In this document: positions 48,492-58,800 of the stretch, one piece after another
Numbering within the stretch: the first letter of the stretch is position 1
Layout: each line of letters starts with the position of its first letter
Assembly (NCBI RefSeq): GCF_902489365.1
Contig: NZ_CABTZR010000004.1
Location: 1 to 64,000, forward strand
Direction: 5' to 3'
DNA from: an uncultured Corynebacterium sp.
GTDB lineage: Bacteria; Actinomycetota; Actinomycetes; Mycobacteriales; Mycobacteriaceae
DNA length: 64,000 bases
Program-made: the position numbers and the translations under genes
The notes under the pieces: generated by a model
Databases searched by the model: none
Seen by the model: the letters and a program-made list of their open reading frames with translations, nothing else
What the model was told of the DNA's origin: nothing

Positions 48492-48801
48492 ATGAGTGAC
48501 CTGTAACCTTTCTCGTTGCGGTTCCCGTAATGCTCACCAAAGCGTTTTCCGTGTGATTTCGGGCTACTCACGCTCCCCGCGGTCAATACCGCGAGGCGCT
48601 CGCCACCCTTTGATACAGACAACGGTCCGCTATCTACGGCGAGGGGCCTACAACAAAGTAGATGTGTTCAATTCTTCCGGCTTGGCACGTTTCCGCACCT
48701 CCTGTGCTGTTTTCGCGGCGCAGGAGTGGAAAAATGCAAGTCCGTCGGCTTACTCTACCCGTTGACATGCTGTTTTCCAAAACGCGTTAGCATAGTTGGT
48801 T
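48492..48801. other. Divergent promoter region between rpsH and the DUF6457 gene
   Basis: 310 bp without a gene. On the plus strand TTGACA (48762-48767) and TAGCAT (48788-48793) are 20 bases apart, and the latter ends 8 bases before the ATG at 48802, fitting a leaderless start. The rpsH promoter must lie on the minus strand here. No other structure was recognised. Confidence 0.5.
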
Positions 48802-49050
48802 ATGAGTGAAGAACAAGACCCCATCCGCACGGCACACCAGTGGCTCCAAGAGGCCGCCGAGCTTATCGACGTGTCCCCGGCCGACGCCACCGCCCTCGTC
48901 ACAGAGCTGCTTGACCTCACCAAAGACGTGGCCCATACCCAATCCCGTCCGGCCGCTCCCCTAACCGCTTACCTGGTGGGGCTCGCGTCCAAGGACACCG
49001 ATGAGGCCCGCGCGCACATTGCCACCTTGAAGGAGGCCCTCAACCGATGA
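48802..49050 (+). CDS. DUF6457 small protein, molybdenum-cofactor associated
   Basis: 82 residues, soluble and helical. The block ELLDLTKDVAHTQSRPAAPLTAYLVGLA is the DUF6457 hallmark. This domain is often fused or adjacent to MobA-type molybdopterin nucleotidyltransferases and formate dehydrogenase genes, so a role in molybdoenzyme maturation is likely. It overlaps fdhD by 4 bp (ATGA). It seems leaderless; no binding site precedes the ATG. Confidence 0.85.
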   Translation: MSEEQDPIRTAHQWLQEAAELIDVSPADATALVTELLDLTKDVAHTQSRPAAPLTAYLVGLASKDTDEARAHIATLKEALNR

Positions 49051-49898
49051 GCGGGCGCGTCAACGCCACCTTCGCTGTGACCAAGGTGCGCCTCGATGAG
49101 GAAGGCCACGTCACCCAAGTCGATACCCGTGGCGATACCGTCGCCGGCGAAGAGCCGCTGGAGATCCGCGTCGGCGGCCAGACGCTTACGACGACCATGC
49201 GCACGCCCGGCCACGACGTCGAGCTGGCGCATGGTTTTCTTCATTCCGAAGGACACATCGAGAAGGTCAGTGACGTCCGGGAGGCTCGCTACTGCGCCGG
49301 CGCCTCGGTGGATGGGCGCAACCCCTATAATCTGCTCGACGTGGAGCTGGCTAACCCCAACGCGATCACGCTTGCCGATCTGCGATTGACGGCTACCACG
49401 TCTGCCTGCGGTGTGTGCGGCACCTCGTCCATCGAGGTGCTCATGAAGCAGAGCCGCTACGAGATTCCGCGGGTGCCGGTGGATCCCGGGGTCGTCGCCA
49501 AGCTGCCCGAGGCCCTCAAGCGGGAGCAGAAGCAGTTCCGCAAGACCGGCGGCATTCACGCCGCTGGGGCCTTTACTCTCGACGGCGCGCCCGTCGTGGT
49601 GCGCGAGGACGTCGGAAGACACAACGCGGCGGACAAGGTCATTGGCCACCTGCTCATGGAAGGCACGCTGCCTGCCAGCGACCTCATCCTGGTGATGAGC
49701 TCGCGCGCAAGCTTCGAGCTGGTCAACAAGGCCGCTATGGCCGGCTTCGGCATGCTCGTCGCAGTCTCCGCCGCCTCCTCCCTGGCCGTGGAAACCGCCC
49801 GGGAGACCGGAATGGCGCTCGTGGGCTTTGCCCGAGGGGATCGCTTCAACCTCTATTCGGGAGAACTTAGTCGCGATACGCCTCCGGGCCGGAGTTAA
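49047..49898 (+). CDS. fdhD: Formate dehydrogenase accessory sulfurtransferase FdhD
   Basis: Delivers sulfur from a cysteine desulfurase to the Mo-bis-MGD cofactor of formate dehydrogenase. 283 residues. The active cysteines are in TTSACGVCGTSS (Cys121, Cys124), preceded by GHDVELAHGFLHSEG and followed by DVGRHNAADKVIGHLLMEG. Coupled to the DUF6457 gene. No formate dehydrogenase gene is in this window, although C. glutamicum has fdhF beside fdhD at this locus. Its 3' end overlaps the convergent transporter gene by 32 bp. Confidence 0.97.
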   Translation: MSGRVNATFAVTKVRLDEEGHVTQVDTRGDTVAGEEPLEIRVGGQTLTTTMRTPGHDVELAHGFLHSEGHIEKVSDVREARYCAGASVDGRNPYNLLDVELANPNAITLADLRLTATTSACGVCGTSSIEVLMKQSRYEIPRVPVDPGVVAKLPEALKREQKQFRKTGGIHAAGAFTLDGAPVVVREDVGRHNAADKVIGHLLMEGTLPASDLILVMSSRASFELVNKAAMAGFGMLVAVSAASSLAVETARETGMALVGFARGDRFNLYSGELSRDTPPGRS

Positions 49899-50652
49899 GC
49901 CAGGCGTACACGCCGCCAATCAGGAAGCCGCCGCCAATGAGGTTTCCCACCCACACGATGGACCAGTTGGCCAGCACTGCGCCAAGGGTAAAGCCCTCGG
50001 GCAGCGGGCTGGCACAGAAAAAGGTCAAGGTCATCAGGCAGAAATTCGCGATGACGTGCTCAAGCCCCAGGCCGACAAAACAGGCAATAATCGGCACGAT
50101 GACGAAGAACTTCGACACCATATCTTTGGCAAAGATAGCGCCGACGATGGCCATGTTGACCACGAAGTTAGCCAAGATCGCTTCAACCAGCATTCCGCCG
50201 GGATCCTTAGTGAGCTTGCCCATCGCCAGGTTAACGATGAGGTGACTCGGGTCGATGCCGCCCAACTTGGCGGACATGCCCATAGCCGCTGCGAAGAGTA
50301 CCGCGCCAACGAGGTTAAAGAGCGTCGTGACCACCAGCAGCCACAGCGCCTTGCCCCACCCCACCTGTTTCTTTACGGCGCCATAGATCATGAACATCAT
50401 GTTGCCCGTCGCCAAGTCTGCACCCAAGATAACGATGGCAAAAAGGCCTAGGCCGAAGAGGCTGGCAAAGACCAACGAGCCTAGTCCTTCCGCATGCTTT
50501 TCGACGCCCATCCCCATCACCGCAGCAAAAGCCGTACCGATAGCGAGGTACACGCCCGCCAGGGTGGAGCGCACGGCGAAACGGGCGAAGGACTCATCGA
50601 GCAACGTGACCTTCTTCGTCACGGCCGCCGCAGCAGCATCATTCAGGGACAT
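49867..50652 (-). CDS. Formate/nitrite transporter (FocA/NirC family)
   Basis: 261 residues, six transmembrane helices in the FNT fold: YLAIGTAFAAVMG, FGLGLFAIVILGADLATGNMMF (the signature), and GAVLANWSIVWVGNLIGGGFLIGG near the end. These pentameric channels pass formate, nitrite or hydrosulfide. Its place next to fdhD argues for formate, inferred from context. It converges on fdhD and precedes rplE's terminator on the other side. The ATG follows AGGTAAGAG. Confidence 0.92.
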   Translation of the reverse strand: MSLNDAAAAAVTKKVTLLDESFARFAVRSTLAGVYLAIGTAFAAVMGMGVEKHAEGLGSLVFASLFGLGLFAIVILGADLATGNMMFMIYGAVKKQVGWGKALWLLVVTTLFNLVGAVLFAAAMGMSAKLGGIDPSHLIVNLAMGKLTKDPGGMLVEAILANFVVNMAIVGAIFAKDMVSKFFVIVPIIACFVGLGLEHVIANFCLMTLTFFCASPLPEGFTLGAVLANWSIVWVGNLIGGGFLIGGVYAWLNSGPEAYRD

Positions 50653-50761
50653 CTCTTACCTCACTGGGGAACACAGACTTTTCAGACGCTCGTAGTCTAC
50701 TCCCCACGTCAGACATACCCATTGCTCAGGGGAGACGACACCCCAAAAAGGGCGCAGACGC

Positions 50762-50803
50762 AAAAATTCCCCCGGAGCTCCTTCACGGAGTCCCGAGGGA
50801 ATT
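50762..50803 (-). terminator. Rho-independent terminator after rplE
   Basis: AATTCCC/GGGAATT stem of 17 positions per arm with a few mismatches and loop GTGAA, followed by TTTTTGCG on the minus strand. It ends rplN-rplX-rplE and isolates it from the accessory genes. Confidence 0.9.
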
Positions 50804-50816
50804 ATTCAAGCGCTAT

Positions 50817-51368
50817 TTACTTGAACGGGAAGCCGAGCTCGCGCAGGAGCTTGCGGCCCTCCTCGTCGTTGGTAGCGGAGGTCACGACGGTGATGTCCAT
50901 ACCACGCGGGCGGTCCACCTTGTCGATGTCGATCTCGTAGAACATAGTCTGCTCGGTGAGGCCGAAGGTGTAGTTGCCGTGGCCGTCGAACTGCTGGTCG
51001 GAGAGACCGCGGAAGTCGCGAATACGCGGCAGCGCGATGGTCAGCAGGCGGTCCAAGAACTCCCACATGCGGTCGCCGCGCAGGGTAACGCGTGCACCGA
51101 TGGGCATGCCCTCACGGAGCTTGAAGTTAGCGATGGACTTCTTAGCGCGACGCACCTGCGGCTTCTGGCCGGTGATAGCGGTAAGGTCCTCGAGAGCGCC
51201 GTTGATCATCTTGGAGTCGCGGGCAGCGTCGCCCACACCCATGTTGACAACGACCTTAGTGACGCCCGGAATCTGCATCACATTGTCGTACTTGAACTCT
51301 TCGTTCAGAGCCTTCTTGATTTCCTCGCGGTAGCGGGTCTTCAGACGCGGAGTGTAGTTCTCGCTCAT
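50817..51368 (-). CDS. rplE: 50S ribosomal protein L5
   Basis: 183 residues from [13 protein letters not shown]; the longer ORF start is rejected because it runs back into rpl[41 protein letters not shown] and [20 protein letters not shown] are L5 blocks. One base after rplX. Unlike the usual spc operon it is not followed by rpsN/rpsH but by a terminator. Confidence 0.99.
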   Translation of the reverse strand: MSENYTPRLKTRYREEIKKALNEEFKYDNVMQIPGVTKVVVNMGVGDAARDSKMINGALEDLTAITGQKPQVRRAKKSIANFKLREGMPIGARVTLRGDRMWEFLDRLLTIALPRIRDFRGLSDQQFDGHGNYTFGLTEQTMFYEIDIDKVDRPRGMDITVVTSATNDEEGRKLLRELGFPFK

Positions 51369-51369
51369 G

Positions 51370-51684
51370 TTAGATGTCCTTCCCGTTGCTACGTGCGATG
51401 CGGACCTTCTTGCCGTTTTCGTCGAAACGGTAGCCCACGCGGGTCGGGTTGCCCTCGGAGTCAACGATCGCAACGTTGGACACGTGGATCGGAGCTTCCT
51501 GGGTCACGATTCCGCCGGACTCGGCGCCACGCTCGGTAGCGGAGTTAGCAACGTGCTTCTTGACGCGGTTGACGCCCTCAACGAGGACCTTGTCGCGCTT
51601 CGGGTATGCCTCGATGACCTTGCCCTTCGCGCCCTTGTCCGGGCCCGAAATAACGATCACCATATCGCCCTTATGAATCTTCAT
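51370..51684 (-). CDS. rplX: 50S ribosomal protein L24
   Basis: 104 residues. KOW motif at the start ([22 protein letters not shown]), then [32 protein letters not shown]. Between rplN and rplE. Confidence 0.99.
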   Translation of the reverse strand: MKIHKGDMVIVISGPDKGAKGKVIEAYPKRDKVLVEGVNRVKKHVANSATERGAESGGIVTQEAPIHVSNVAIVDSEGNPTRVGYRFDENGKKVRIARSNGKDI

Positions 51685-51688
51685 AAGA

Positions 51689-52057
51689 CTAGATCACCTC
51701 CGGTGCGAGAGAAACGATCTTCATGAAGCGCTTGTCACGAAGTTCGCGAGCAACCGGGCCGAAGATGCGGGTACCGCGCGGCTCGTTGTCACCCTTGAGA
51801 ATAACTGCGGCGTTTTCATCGAATGCGATGTAGGAGCCGTCCGGACGACGGGTCTCCTTCTTGGCGCGCACGATGACGGCCTTGACGATGTCGCCTTCCT
51901 TTACGTTGCCACCCGGGATGGCTTCCTTGACAGTGGCGACGACGATGTCACCAATGCCAGCGAAACGTCGAACGGAGCCGCCGAGAACGCGGATAACGAG
52001 GATCTCTCGTGCACCGGAGTTGTCGGCGACGCGCAGACGCGATTCTTGCTGAATCAC
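51689..52057 (-). CDS. rplN: 50S ribosomal protein L14 (GTG start)
   Basis: 122 residues, full length: [20 protein letters not shown] and [25 protein letters not shown]. The start codon is GTG after GGAGACCCATA. First gene of rplN-rplX-rplE, cut off from rpsQ, its usual upstream neighbour, by the pilus island. Confidence 0.99.
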   Translation of the reverse strand: MIQQESRLRVADNSGAREILVIRVLGGSVRRFAGIGDIVVATVKEAIPGGNVKEGDIVKAVIVRAKKETRRPDGSYIAFDENAAVILKGDNEPRGTRIFGPVARELRDKRFMKIVSLAPEVI

Positions 52058-52453
52058 TATGGGTCTCCTGACCTGGATTAACGTGCGTCAAGATTTCCGT
52101 CCTTGACACACCTGGTCTACTTGCTTACGTGGCACAGGCTGTGCGACGAACTCGCTGTTCACAGCGGTCGAAGGGTCTCGGTGCGGCGATTCGGAAACGC
52201 ATCGCGCTGCACCGACCGGCCATATGCAACCCATACATTCAAGCATGCCTCTTCCCTTGACCCCAAATCGTCGCGTCAATCTTCCACCACCGGCTTGCAC
52301 CACCGATCGGCGGCAGCTCACCCCCAAGGAGATGTTCATAGCCACCCACGGCGTGAATTAATGCACCAGACTGCATATTTTCCTGCAGATCCCTAAGGGT
52401 CGATCGCTTCTTCAGGCTGATTTCAGAAAATAACACGCTGGCAGGGGTGGTTT

Positions 52454-52468
52454 TTAAGCTGTGCTTAA
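52454..52468. promoter_or_regulatory. Perfect inverted repeat before the pilin promoter
   Basis: TTAAGC-TGT-GCTTAA, ending 3 bp before the -35 hexamer at 52472. The placement suits an operator or activator site. Binding protein unknown. Confidence 0.55.
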
Positions 52469-52471
52469 GTA

Positions 52472-52500
52472 TTGCCAGGCTGATGCCATTTGAATACAAT
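52472..52500 (+). promoter_or_regulatory. Strong-looking promoter of the pilus operon
   Basis: TTGCCA - 17 bases - TACAAT, close to the housekeeping consensus, about 60 bp upstream of the major pilin ATG. The pilus genes downstream are overlapping or closely spaced and probably share it. Confidence 0.75.
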
Positions 52501-52562
52501 GCAGACGACAGAAACCAAGAGTTCTCTCGCGCACCGCGCATTCTCCCCGAAAGCTGAGTCAC

Positions 52563-54221
52563 ATGACCACACGTGCCATCCGTTCCCTCATCGCATCTGT
52601 TGCCGCAACGTCGCTTCTCATCGGCGGCGTCAGCGCCGCCCCTGTTGCACTCTCTCAGCCGGTATCGCCGACAAACTCCGTTAGCCAGGGCATTCCCGCA
52701 ACCGGTAACCTGCAGATCCACAAGATCCTCGGCCTCCCGCAGGATACCCAGGCCGACGGTACCGAGAAGACCGTCGGTGGTGATCCGGGCGTGGGCATCA
52801 CCTTCAACGTCTCGCGTGTGAGCAAGGGCAACGATCCGATCGACCTGACGAAGCAAGCAGGTTGGGCAGCCATCTCCGGCGTCCAGCTCCAGGACAACGG
52901 TGCCCTTCCTGAAGGTTTCACCAAGGGCACGACCACGACCGAGACCACTAGCAGCGATGGCACCGCTACCTTTTCCGACCTGCCTGCGGGTCTCTACCTG
53001 GTAGAGGAGCCTTCCAACCAGGTGGATTCGAACGGCAAGGCCGTGACCCCGTCCGCTCCCTTCCTGGTAACAGTTCCCATGACCCATCCAGAGGGCAATG
53101 GCTGGCTCGATACGGTGCACGTCTACCCCAAGAACCAGGTAACGGAAGCCCCCACCAAGAAGATCAACCAGATCATCGACAACAACACCGGCCCCGGCCT
53201 GCACGTGGGTGATTCCATCCAGTACCAGGTTGACTCGACCGTCCCGGTCGTCTCCGCGCCCTCCCAGGACGAGGAAGGCAAGTCACAGCCCGGGACCGGT
53301 CTGCCTAAGGCCTTCACCATCACCGATAAGTTGCCCGCAGCGCTGGGCGAGCCCACCAACATTAAGGTGAGTTTCGGCGGTGCCGACCTTCAGGACACCC
53401 AGTTCACCACCAAGGCCTACCAGGTCGATGGCCGCTGGGTACTGCGCGTGCAGGTCAACCCGGCCGAGCTGAACGGCACCAATCCCGTTGAGGCGAAGCA
53501 GCTTTCCGTTACTTTTGACGCGCCCGTCAATCAGATTCCAGAGTCCCTCGACAACGTTGCTTGGGCCGTGCCGGACCAGATTCCGGATTCCGAGCCCTGG
53601 GACCCTGAGAACCCCGGCGATGGTTCCAACCCGGGTACGTCCACCGGTGGCGACAACGACACCGTTCCGGCCACCCTGAATTTCGCGGACATTGCTGTCA
53701 ACAAGCTCGATGCCGCCGATGAGCAGACCAAGCTGGCCGGTGCCGAGTTCCAGCTGCACCGCTGCGATGCCGACGGCAAGGTAGTGGGCGACGCCCTCAC
53801 GCTCGGCACTGGGGATGACGCTACGGACACCTGGACCACCAGCGATCAGGGCTCCCTGCTCATCAAGGATCTCACCTACAACCGCGTGGATTCCGCAGGC
53901 ACCGAGGATGACATTTGGACCAGCATTAAGGGCTTCGAGAACACCACCCAGTTCTGCTTGGTGGAAACCAAGGCCCCCGCTGGATACGCGCTTTCCTCCG
54001 CACCTGTGCTCCTGACCTTCACCGCTCCCGTTGAAGCCGATGACACCGAAACCCCGGTGAACGAGGTTCGCTACAACGCCACCGCCGACATCCAGAACGC
54101 GAAGACCAGCGGCATCCTTGATCGCCTACCGCTGACCGGTGGCATGGGCATCTGGCTCATCATCGCTCTTGGCCTCGCACTGGCTGCCATCAGCATCGCC
54201 CTGTCGCGCAAGAAGGCCTAA
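52563..54221 (+). CDS. Major pilin, SpaA/SpaD-type, LPXTG-anchored
   Basis: Shaft subunit of a sortase-assembled pilus; 552 residues. Signal peptide (~1-26). Pilin motif WLDTVHVYPKN with the linking Lys190. The C-terminal CnaB domain has an E-box in FCLVETKAPAGYAL, and an earlier E-box-like LYLVEEPS lies at ~145, so internal Lys-Asn isopeptide bonds are expected. Sorting signal LPLTG (522-526), hydrophobic helix and RKKA tail. First gene of the operon, followed by its sortase. The ATG has only a weak binding site. Confidence 0.95.
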   Translation: MTTRAIRSLIASVAATSLLIGGVSAAPVALSQPVSPTNSVSQGIPATGNLQIHKILGLPQDTQADGTEKTVGGDPGVGITFNVSRVSKGNDPIDLTKQAGWAAISGVQLQDNGALPEGFTKGTTTTETTSSDGTATFSDLPAGLYLVEEPSNQVDSNGKAVTPSAPFLVTVPMTHPEGNGWLDTVHVYPKNQVTEAPTKKINQIIDNNTGPGLHVGDSIQYQVDSTVPVVSAPSQDEEGKSQPGTGLPKAFTITDKLPAALGEPTNIKVSFGGADLQDTQFTTKAYQVDGRWVLRVQVNPAELNGTNPVEAKQLSVTFDAPVNQIPESLDNVAWAVPDQIPDSEPWDPENPGDGSNPGTSTGGDNDTVPATLNFADIAVNKLDAADEQTKLAGAEFQLHRCDADGKVVGDALTLGTGDDATDTWTTSDQGSLLIKDLTYNRVDSAGTEDDIWTSIKGFENTTQFCLVETKAPAGYALSSAPVLLTFTAPVEADDTETPVNEVRYNATADIQNAKTSGILDRLPLTGGMGIWLIIALGLALAAISIALSRKKA

Positions 54222-54278
54222 GCGACTTCGCGCGGTTCGCGCGACGTGACGAAAACATAGGAAGGAAAGGGAGGGGAT

Positions 54279-55187
54279 TTGCCCTTGAGCAGCGCACCTG
54301 ATGCCGGATCCTCCCCCGCGGAGACATCGCGCGGCCGTGGCCGCTCGATCCTCTCCGTCCTATTTCTCATCGCCAGCCTGCTTGTGCTGCTCTATCCGGT
54401 GGTCACCACTTACTACCAGAATGAGAGGCAGGCCAACGTCGCGGATGCCTACCGCAACTCGACGGTCAAGGACAGGGATTTCACCGAGCTCATCGAGGCG
54501 GCACACGCCTACAACAAGCAAAACGCCGGTGCACCAATCCTTGACCCCTGGCTGGCCCGCGTGGCTAAAGATAACCGCCCCTACCAGGACTATCTAGAGC
54601 AACTCAACGTCACCGGTAATCCGAAAGATCCCATGGGCGTTATTGCTATCCCCAGCATCAATGTCAAGCTCCCCGTCTATCACGGCACGGAGCCGGAGGT
54701 GCTGGAGCGAGGCATTGGGCACCTCTACGGCTCTCCGTTACCAGTCGGTGGCGAGGGCATGCATTCGGTGCTCACCGCCCACACGGGACTGGCACACGCC
54801 ACGCTTTTCGACGACCTGGATGAAGTCATCGAAGGCGATCGCGTCTACCTCAACGTCGCGGGCCAGCAGATGACCTATGAGGTCGACAGCATAGAAACCG
54901 TACTGCCCACGGAAATCTCTTCCTTGCAGCCGGTTCCCGGCAAAGATCTCATCACGCTGATTACGTGCACTCCCTACGGCATCAACTCGCACCGCCTCCT
55001 CGTGCATGCGCATAGGGTTCCCAACGACGCTGCTGCCGAAGATGCTTTTAATAACAACACGAGCATCCAGTGGTGGATGTTCCTGGTTCTTGCCCTCATC
55101 GTCCTGATTGTGGTGGCGTACTTTGTTCGAAGGAGGATGAATGCGCGCCAAGATTCTGCCGACAGCAGTTCTCGTCCTACTGCTTAG
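54279..55187 (+). CDS. srtC: Class C sortase (pilin polymerase)
   Basis: Membrane transpeptidase that joins pilin LPLTG threonine to the next pilin's lysine. Up to 302 residues. TM helix at ~24-42, a lid motif DPW (89-91) covering the active site as in class C enzymes, and catalytic His168 (LTAHTG), Cys230 (TLITCTPYG) and Arg239 (NSHRLLV). C-terminal TM helix (~262-286). The start is a TTG: either 54279 or, better spaced from GGGAGGGG, 54285. Its last 47 bp overlap the minor pilin gene. Confidence 0.96.
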   Translation: MPLSSAPDAGSSPAETSRGRGRSILSVLFLIASLLVLLYPVVTTYYQNERQANVADAYRNSTVKDRDFTELIEAAHAYNKQNAGAPILDPWLARVAKDNRPYQDYLEQLNVTGNPKDPMGVIAIPSINVKLPVYHGTEPEVLERGIGHLYGSPLPVGGEGMHSVLTAHTGLAHATLFDDLDEVIEGDRVYLNVAGQQMTYEVDSIETVLPTEISSLQPVPGKDLITLITCTPYGINSHRLLVHAHRVPNDAAAEDAFNNNTSIQWWMFLVLALIVLIVVAYFVRRRMNARQDSADSSSRPTA

Positions 55188-55827
55188 CGCTGCTCCGGCC
55201 GCTGCCACCGTCATCAATGTCCAGCTAGACCCCGGCAACCCTTATGATGACGTACCGCAAATTAATGTCGAGGACGTGCCCATCGTGCTTGTCGACGCCT
55301 CCGGCAACCGCACCACGCTACGCACCGTGGACGGCTCCGTGGACTTTCAGGATGTCGCTGATGGGCACTACACGCTGACCTTCCCTGAGAACCCCGAGTA
55401 CCGTTCGGTGGATTTTTCCGTGCCGGTCCGTGATCCCCAGACCGGTAAAGAGCTTGCCGGTGTGAAGGTATACCCCAAACACAAGAGCACCCCTGACGGA
55501 GGCGATGACAATGGCGGCAGCACGGGGGACTCAGATTCCACGCCAACCATCCCGCCGTGGGCCGAACCCACCTACCCGCAACAGTCGAGCTCCCCGGGGC
55601 CAACCAGCGCGCCCCGCTCTCCCAGCACGAGCCCGGCGCAAACACAACCCGACAAGCACGGTGGCACCCACTGGTCGGATAGGTTGGCCTCCACTGGCGC
55701 CAACGTGTGGTGGCTGATCGCGGCAGCAGGTCTGGCCATTCTGGCCGGCCTCAGCCTGATACGTAGGGGCAAGCGCCGTAACCAGGGGGACACCGAGGAC
55801 ACAGTGCAGACAGGAGACCAACGATGA
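55141..55827 (+). CDS. Minor/basal pilin, LAXTG-anchored (SpaB/SpaE-like)
   Basis: 228 residues. Signal peptide (~1-22) and one Ig/CnaB-like domain (~23-115) ending in VKVYPKHK, which resembles the pilin motif and may supply the acceptor lysine. A Ser/Thr/Pro-rich stalk (~118-178), then sorting signal LASTG (182-186), a TM helix, a basic stretch, and an unusually long hydrophilic tail of ~24 residues. Small size and wall-spanning stalk fit the base pilin. Start after AAGGAGGATGA inside the sortase gene; ATGA overlap with the tip gene. Confidence 0.88.
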   Translation: MRAKILPTAVLVLLLSAAPAAATVINVQLDPGNPYDDVPQINVEDVPIVLVDASGNRTTLRTVDGSVDFQDVADGHYTLTFPENPEYRSVDFSVPVRDPQTGKELAGVKVYPKHKSTPDGGDDNGGSTGDSDSTPTIPPWAEPTYPQQSSSPGPTSAPRSPSTSPAQTQPDKHGGTHWSDRLASTGANVWWLIAAAGLAILAGLSLIRRGKRRNQGDTEDTVQTGDQR

Positions 55828-58800
55828 AACGCATTCACACGCTCAGCGCACGAGTGATGGCAGTGCTCGCTGTCATCGTCCTCAGCGTGGCAGCGGTTGT
55901 CGTCGCACTTCCCTTCCCCGATGGCTCTGCTCCCGCCGCACAGGCTCAGCAGAATCAGCCGGCTTCACCGACAGCGCAGCCTTGGGACAAACCCAGTACT
56001 CGCTGCGGTACGTCCACCGCCGTCGTGATTGATGCTTCCTACAGGCCTGGTCTCGATTACCTGCACTTCGGCATCGTGGAGTACCCGCAGGTGTTTTCCC
56101 GGATGCTCCAGCCAGGCCTGGAGTCTTTGCTCCAGAAAGACCCGGCCGCCAAGGTCGGTATTTACACCTATGATTCGCTCTCCCCGGCAACGCTCGTTAA
56201 CTCGCCCAACCTGAGCGAAACGTCGATTGAGGATCCCCGCAACCCAGGCAAACTCAATCCGACAATCTCGAATAGGCTGTCGGACACTCGGCGTCGCGGC
56301 TACAACGATACACACAACATGCAGGCCGGCCTGCTGGCGGTGCTTGATGACATCAACAAGGGCGCACGCTATGACCAGATCATGGTGTTCACCGAGTGGG
56401 GGCCTACTGCCATACTCAACTCAGACGGCACCGCCAACGACGGCGGCAGCGCGCGTGGTGTGGATCAGCAGGAGCTCGACGCCACCAAGGACGTCATTCG
56501 TCAGTTGGCCGCGAAGGGTGTGCAGGTGATTCCGGTCGGCTTCGGTGCCCAGCACCGGTCTGATGACCCAGGCGTCGTGGTTCCTGGGTATTACGACCCC
56601 AGCCCCCGGGATGCAAACCCCAACAAAGGTGACTCCCATGGCTTTAAGATCCTCCAATCAGGCAATTCGGCACCTTATTACCTGACTGGTCCGAACTTGC
56701 TGAAGGAATTGGCCTCGGCCTCCATCGATAGCAACGCCTATTACAGCGTCTGGGTTCCCAACGAACCGCGGATTCAGATCAGTAACACTGGCCGTCAAGG
56801 CGAAATATTCAGCATCGCGGACTTTGTCAGTCCATGTCTTTCCGCCAGCGTCAACGTGGTGGATAAAAACCAAAAACTCGTCGAGCGCGTTTCTGGGCGC
56901 GACGTAGAGATCGCGCCCGACCCCACGAAGTCCTACATGGCGACCGTGCCCACCGATTCCACGGATGGCTTTGCCCGCGAGTCCATCCCGGGAAACCAGT
57001 CGGCTTCGCAGGCCACGATGGCCTACACGCTCAAAACCCCGTTGGAGATGCACACGGACGCCCAGTGCTTTGCTCAGCAGCCCGGGAAGGAGCAATGGTC
57101 TGAAGTCAGCGGTGAAAAGGTAGAGCAGAAGGATGACACGCTCACCGTCAGCTTCACACGCGAGCCCAATGTCAGCTATCACTGTTCTTTCCTGCTCCGG
57201 GAAACCGCGCAACTATCCATAACCAAGCTCATTCAGGCCAACGGGCCGGTCAACCAGGCTCTCAATTCCGAAGACTACGGCCAATTCCACTTTGCTTATC
57301 AGTGCACCGACACGGGCGCGCCCTACTCGGAAAAGAAGCCCTTCACGCTCAAGGGGATCGTCTCTCCCGCCTTTGCTGAGGGCTCCCCGCTGTCCGCGGC
57401 CTTCGATGGCGGAACCATGTTGCCCCACACCCTCGACGAGCGCATCCCTGTCGGCGCTAGCTGTACCGTCACCGAAATAGAGCCGCGTACTCGCCCGGGA
57501 TACTTCTCCAGCACCACGAGCTGGGAGCTCAACGGCAAGGAGGTCCCCGGGAAAATCAGCAGTACCGTGCCCCGGGAGGGTTACCAGTGGTACGTCGATA
57601 AGCAGCTCCGGCCGTACACACCGACAGGTGCTCCCCAAAACCCGCAGACCACCTTCGAGGTAATACCTTCTCAGCGCGGCGGCGCCGTGGCGCTCAAGGC
57701 CACCAACGTCTATGACTCGCCCCACGTCACCCAAAAGGTCAAGATCGCTGTGGATAATCCCGAGGTCTTTAGGGGCGGAAACACAGATCTCGCTCCGAAG
57801 TCTGTGTGGGTAAACTACCGCTGCCGCTACATCCCTGATGCTGGCGACCGCCCAGAGATCTCCGATAATCCAAACCTCTCCCCCATTCCTGTTCCGGGCA
57901 GCGGGGACAACCCCATCGAGGTCCCGCTCAGCGAGTCCAACGGAACGCTCACCGGCAGCGCCACGCTGGGTTCCTTCCCGGTAGGCACCCAGTGTCTCTA
58001 CGAGGTAACCGGCAAACCCACCGAGGACGGCTCCTCCGCCGAACCCATTGCCCAAGGCTTTTCCCTCGCCAAGCCGCAGTGGTCCTCGCAGGCCTGTATG
58101 AAAGACACCGCCGCGTCCCCGGGCTACACCCCGACTCCGCGCGAGTGCCCAGGCAACTACTCCTACGTCTACCCGGAGCTCAACGCCAAGAGCGAAGCCC
58201 TCACCATGTCCGCGAACCTCGAGTTCCGTAGGAACTTGCGCCAGGTAGACGTGGTCAAGGAGCTCGCCGGCGCTGCGGGTGCAGAATTCCACGGGACTGA
58301 CTTCCCGGTCACCATGACCTGTACCCAGACTGAGGACAACACCTGGCAGGTTTTTGGCCCGAAGGAGTTTGCTATCAACTCCGCCAAGCTGGCCGAGATC
58401 GCCGATGTCCCGGCTGGCTCCACGTGCACCATCGAAGAGAAGATGCCGGAAGGCTTTGATTCCGAGGGCTATGATTTCATCCTCCCAGATCCCGTGACTG
58501 TCGACGTCCCCGCAGCCACTGCTGGTGGTGCTTCTGCGGAGCCGATCACGGCCACTGTGAAGAACACCTTCGAGGATAGTTATGGCCAGCTCACCCTCAA
58601 TTACAGGGTCAACACCGATAATGTCGATCCGGGCAACACCAACGACCTCACCGGCGTGGAAGGCAACCTCAACGCCGTGTGCACCTTGCCCGATGGCAAC
58701 CCACTCAAACTGACTAAGGCTCTCCGCCACGGTGAATCCTGGGAGGTCCAGCCACAGGACAGCTTTAGTGAACGCTACGACGCCACCCGCGGCCTGCCCG

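Larger units (their letters stand above)
52058..52562. other. Intergenic region between rplN and the pilus operon
   Basis: 505 bp with no supported gene; a long minus-strand frame entering from the pilin gene is a shadow. The right part holds the pilin promoter and an inverted repeat, listed separately. The left part should hold the rplN promoter on the minus strand; I see no clear match to name. Confidence 0.55.

Noticed and set aside
52239..53204. Minus-strand frame reaching from the pilin gene into the rplN upstream gap
   Set aside because: Mostly antisense to the pilin; the part in the gap has no family resemblance.
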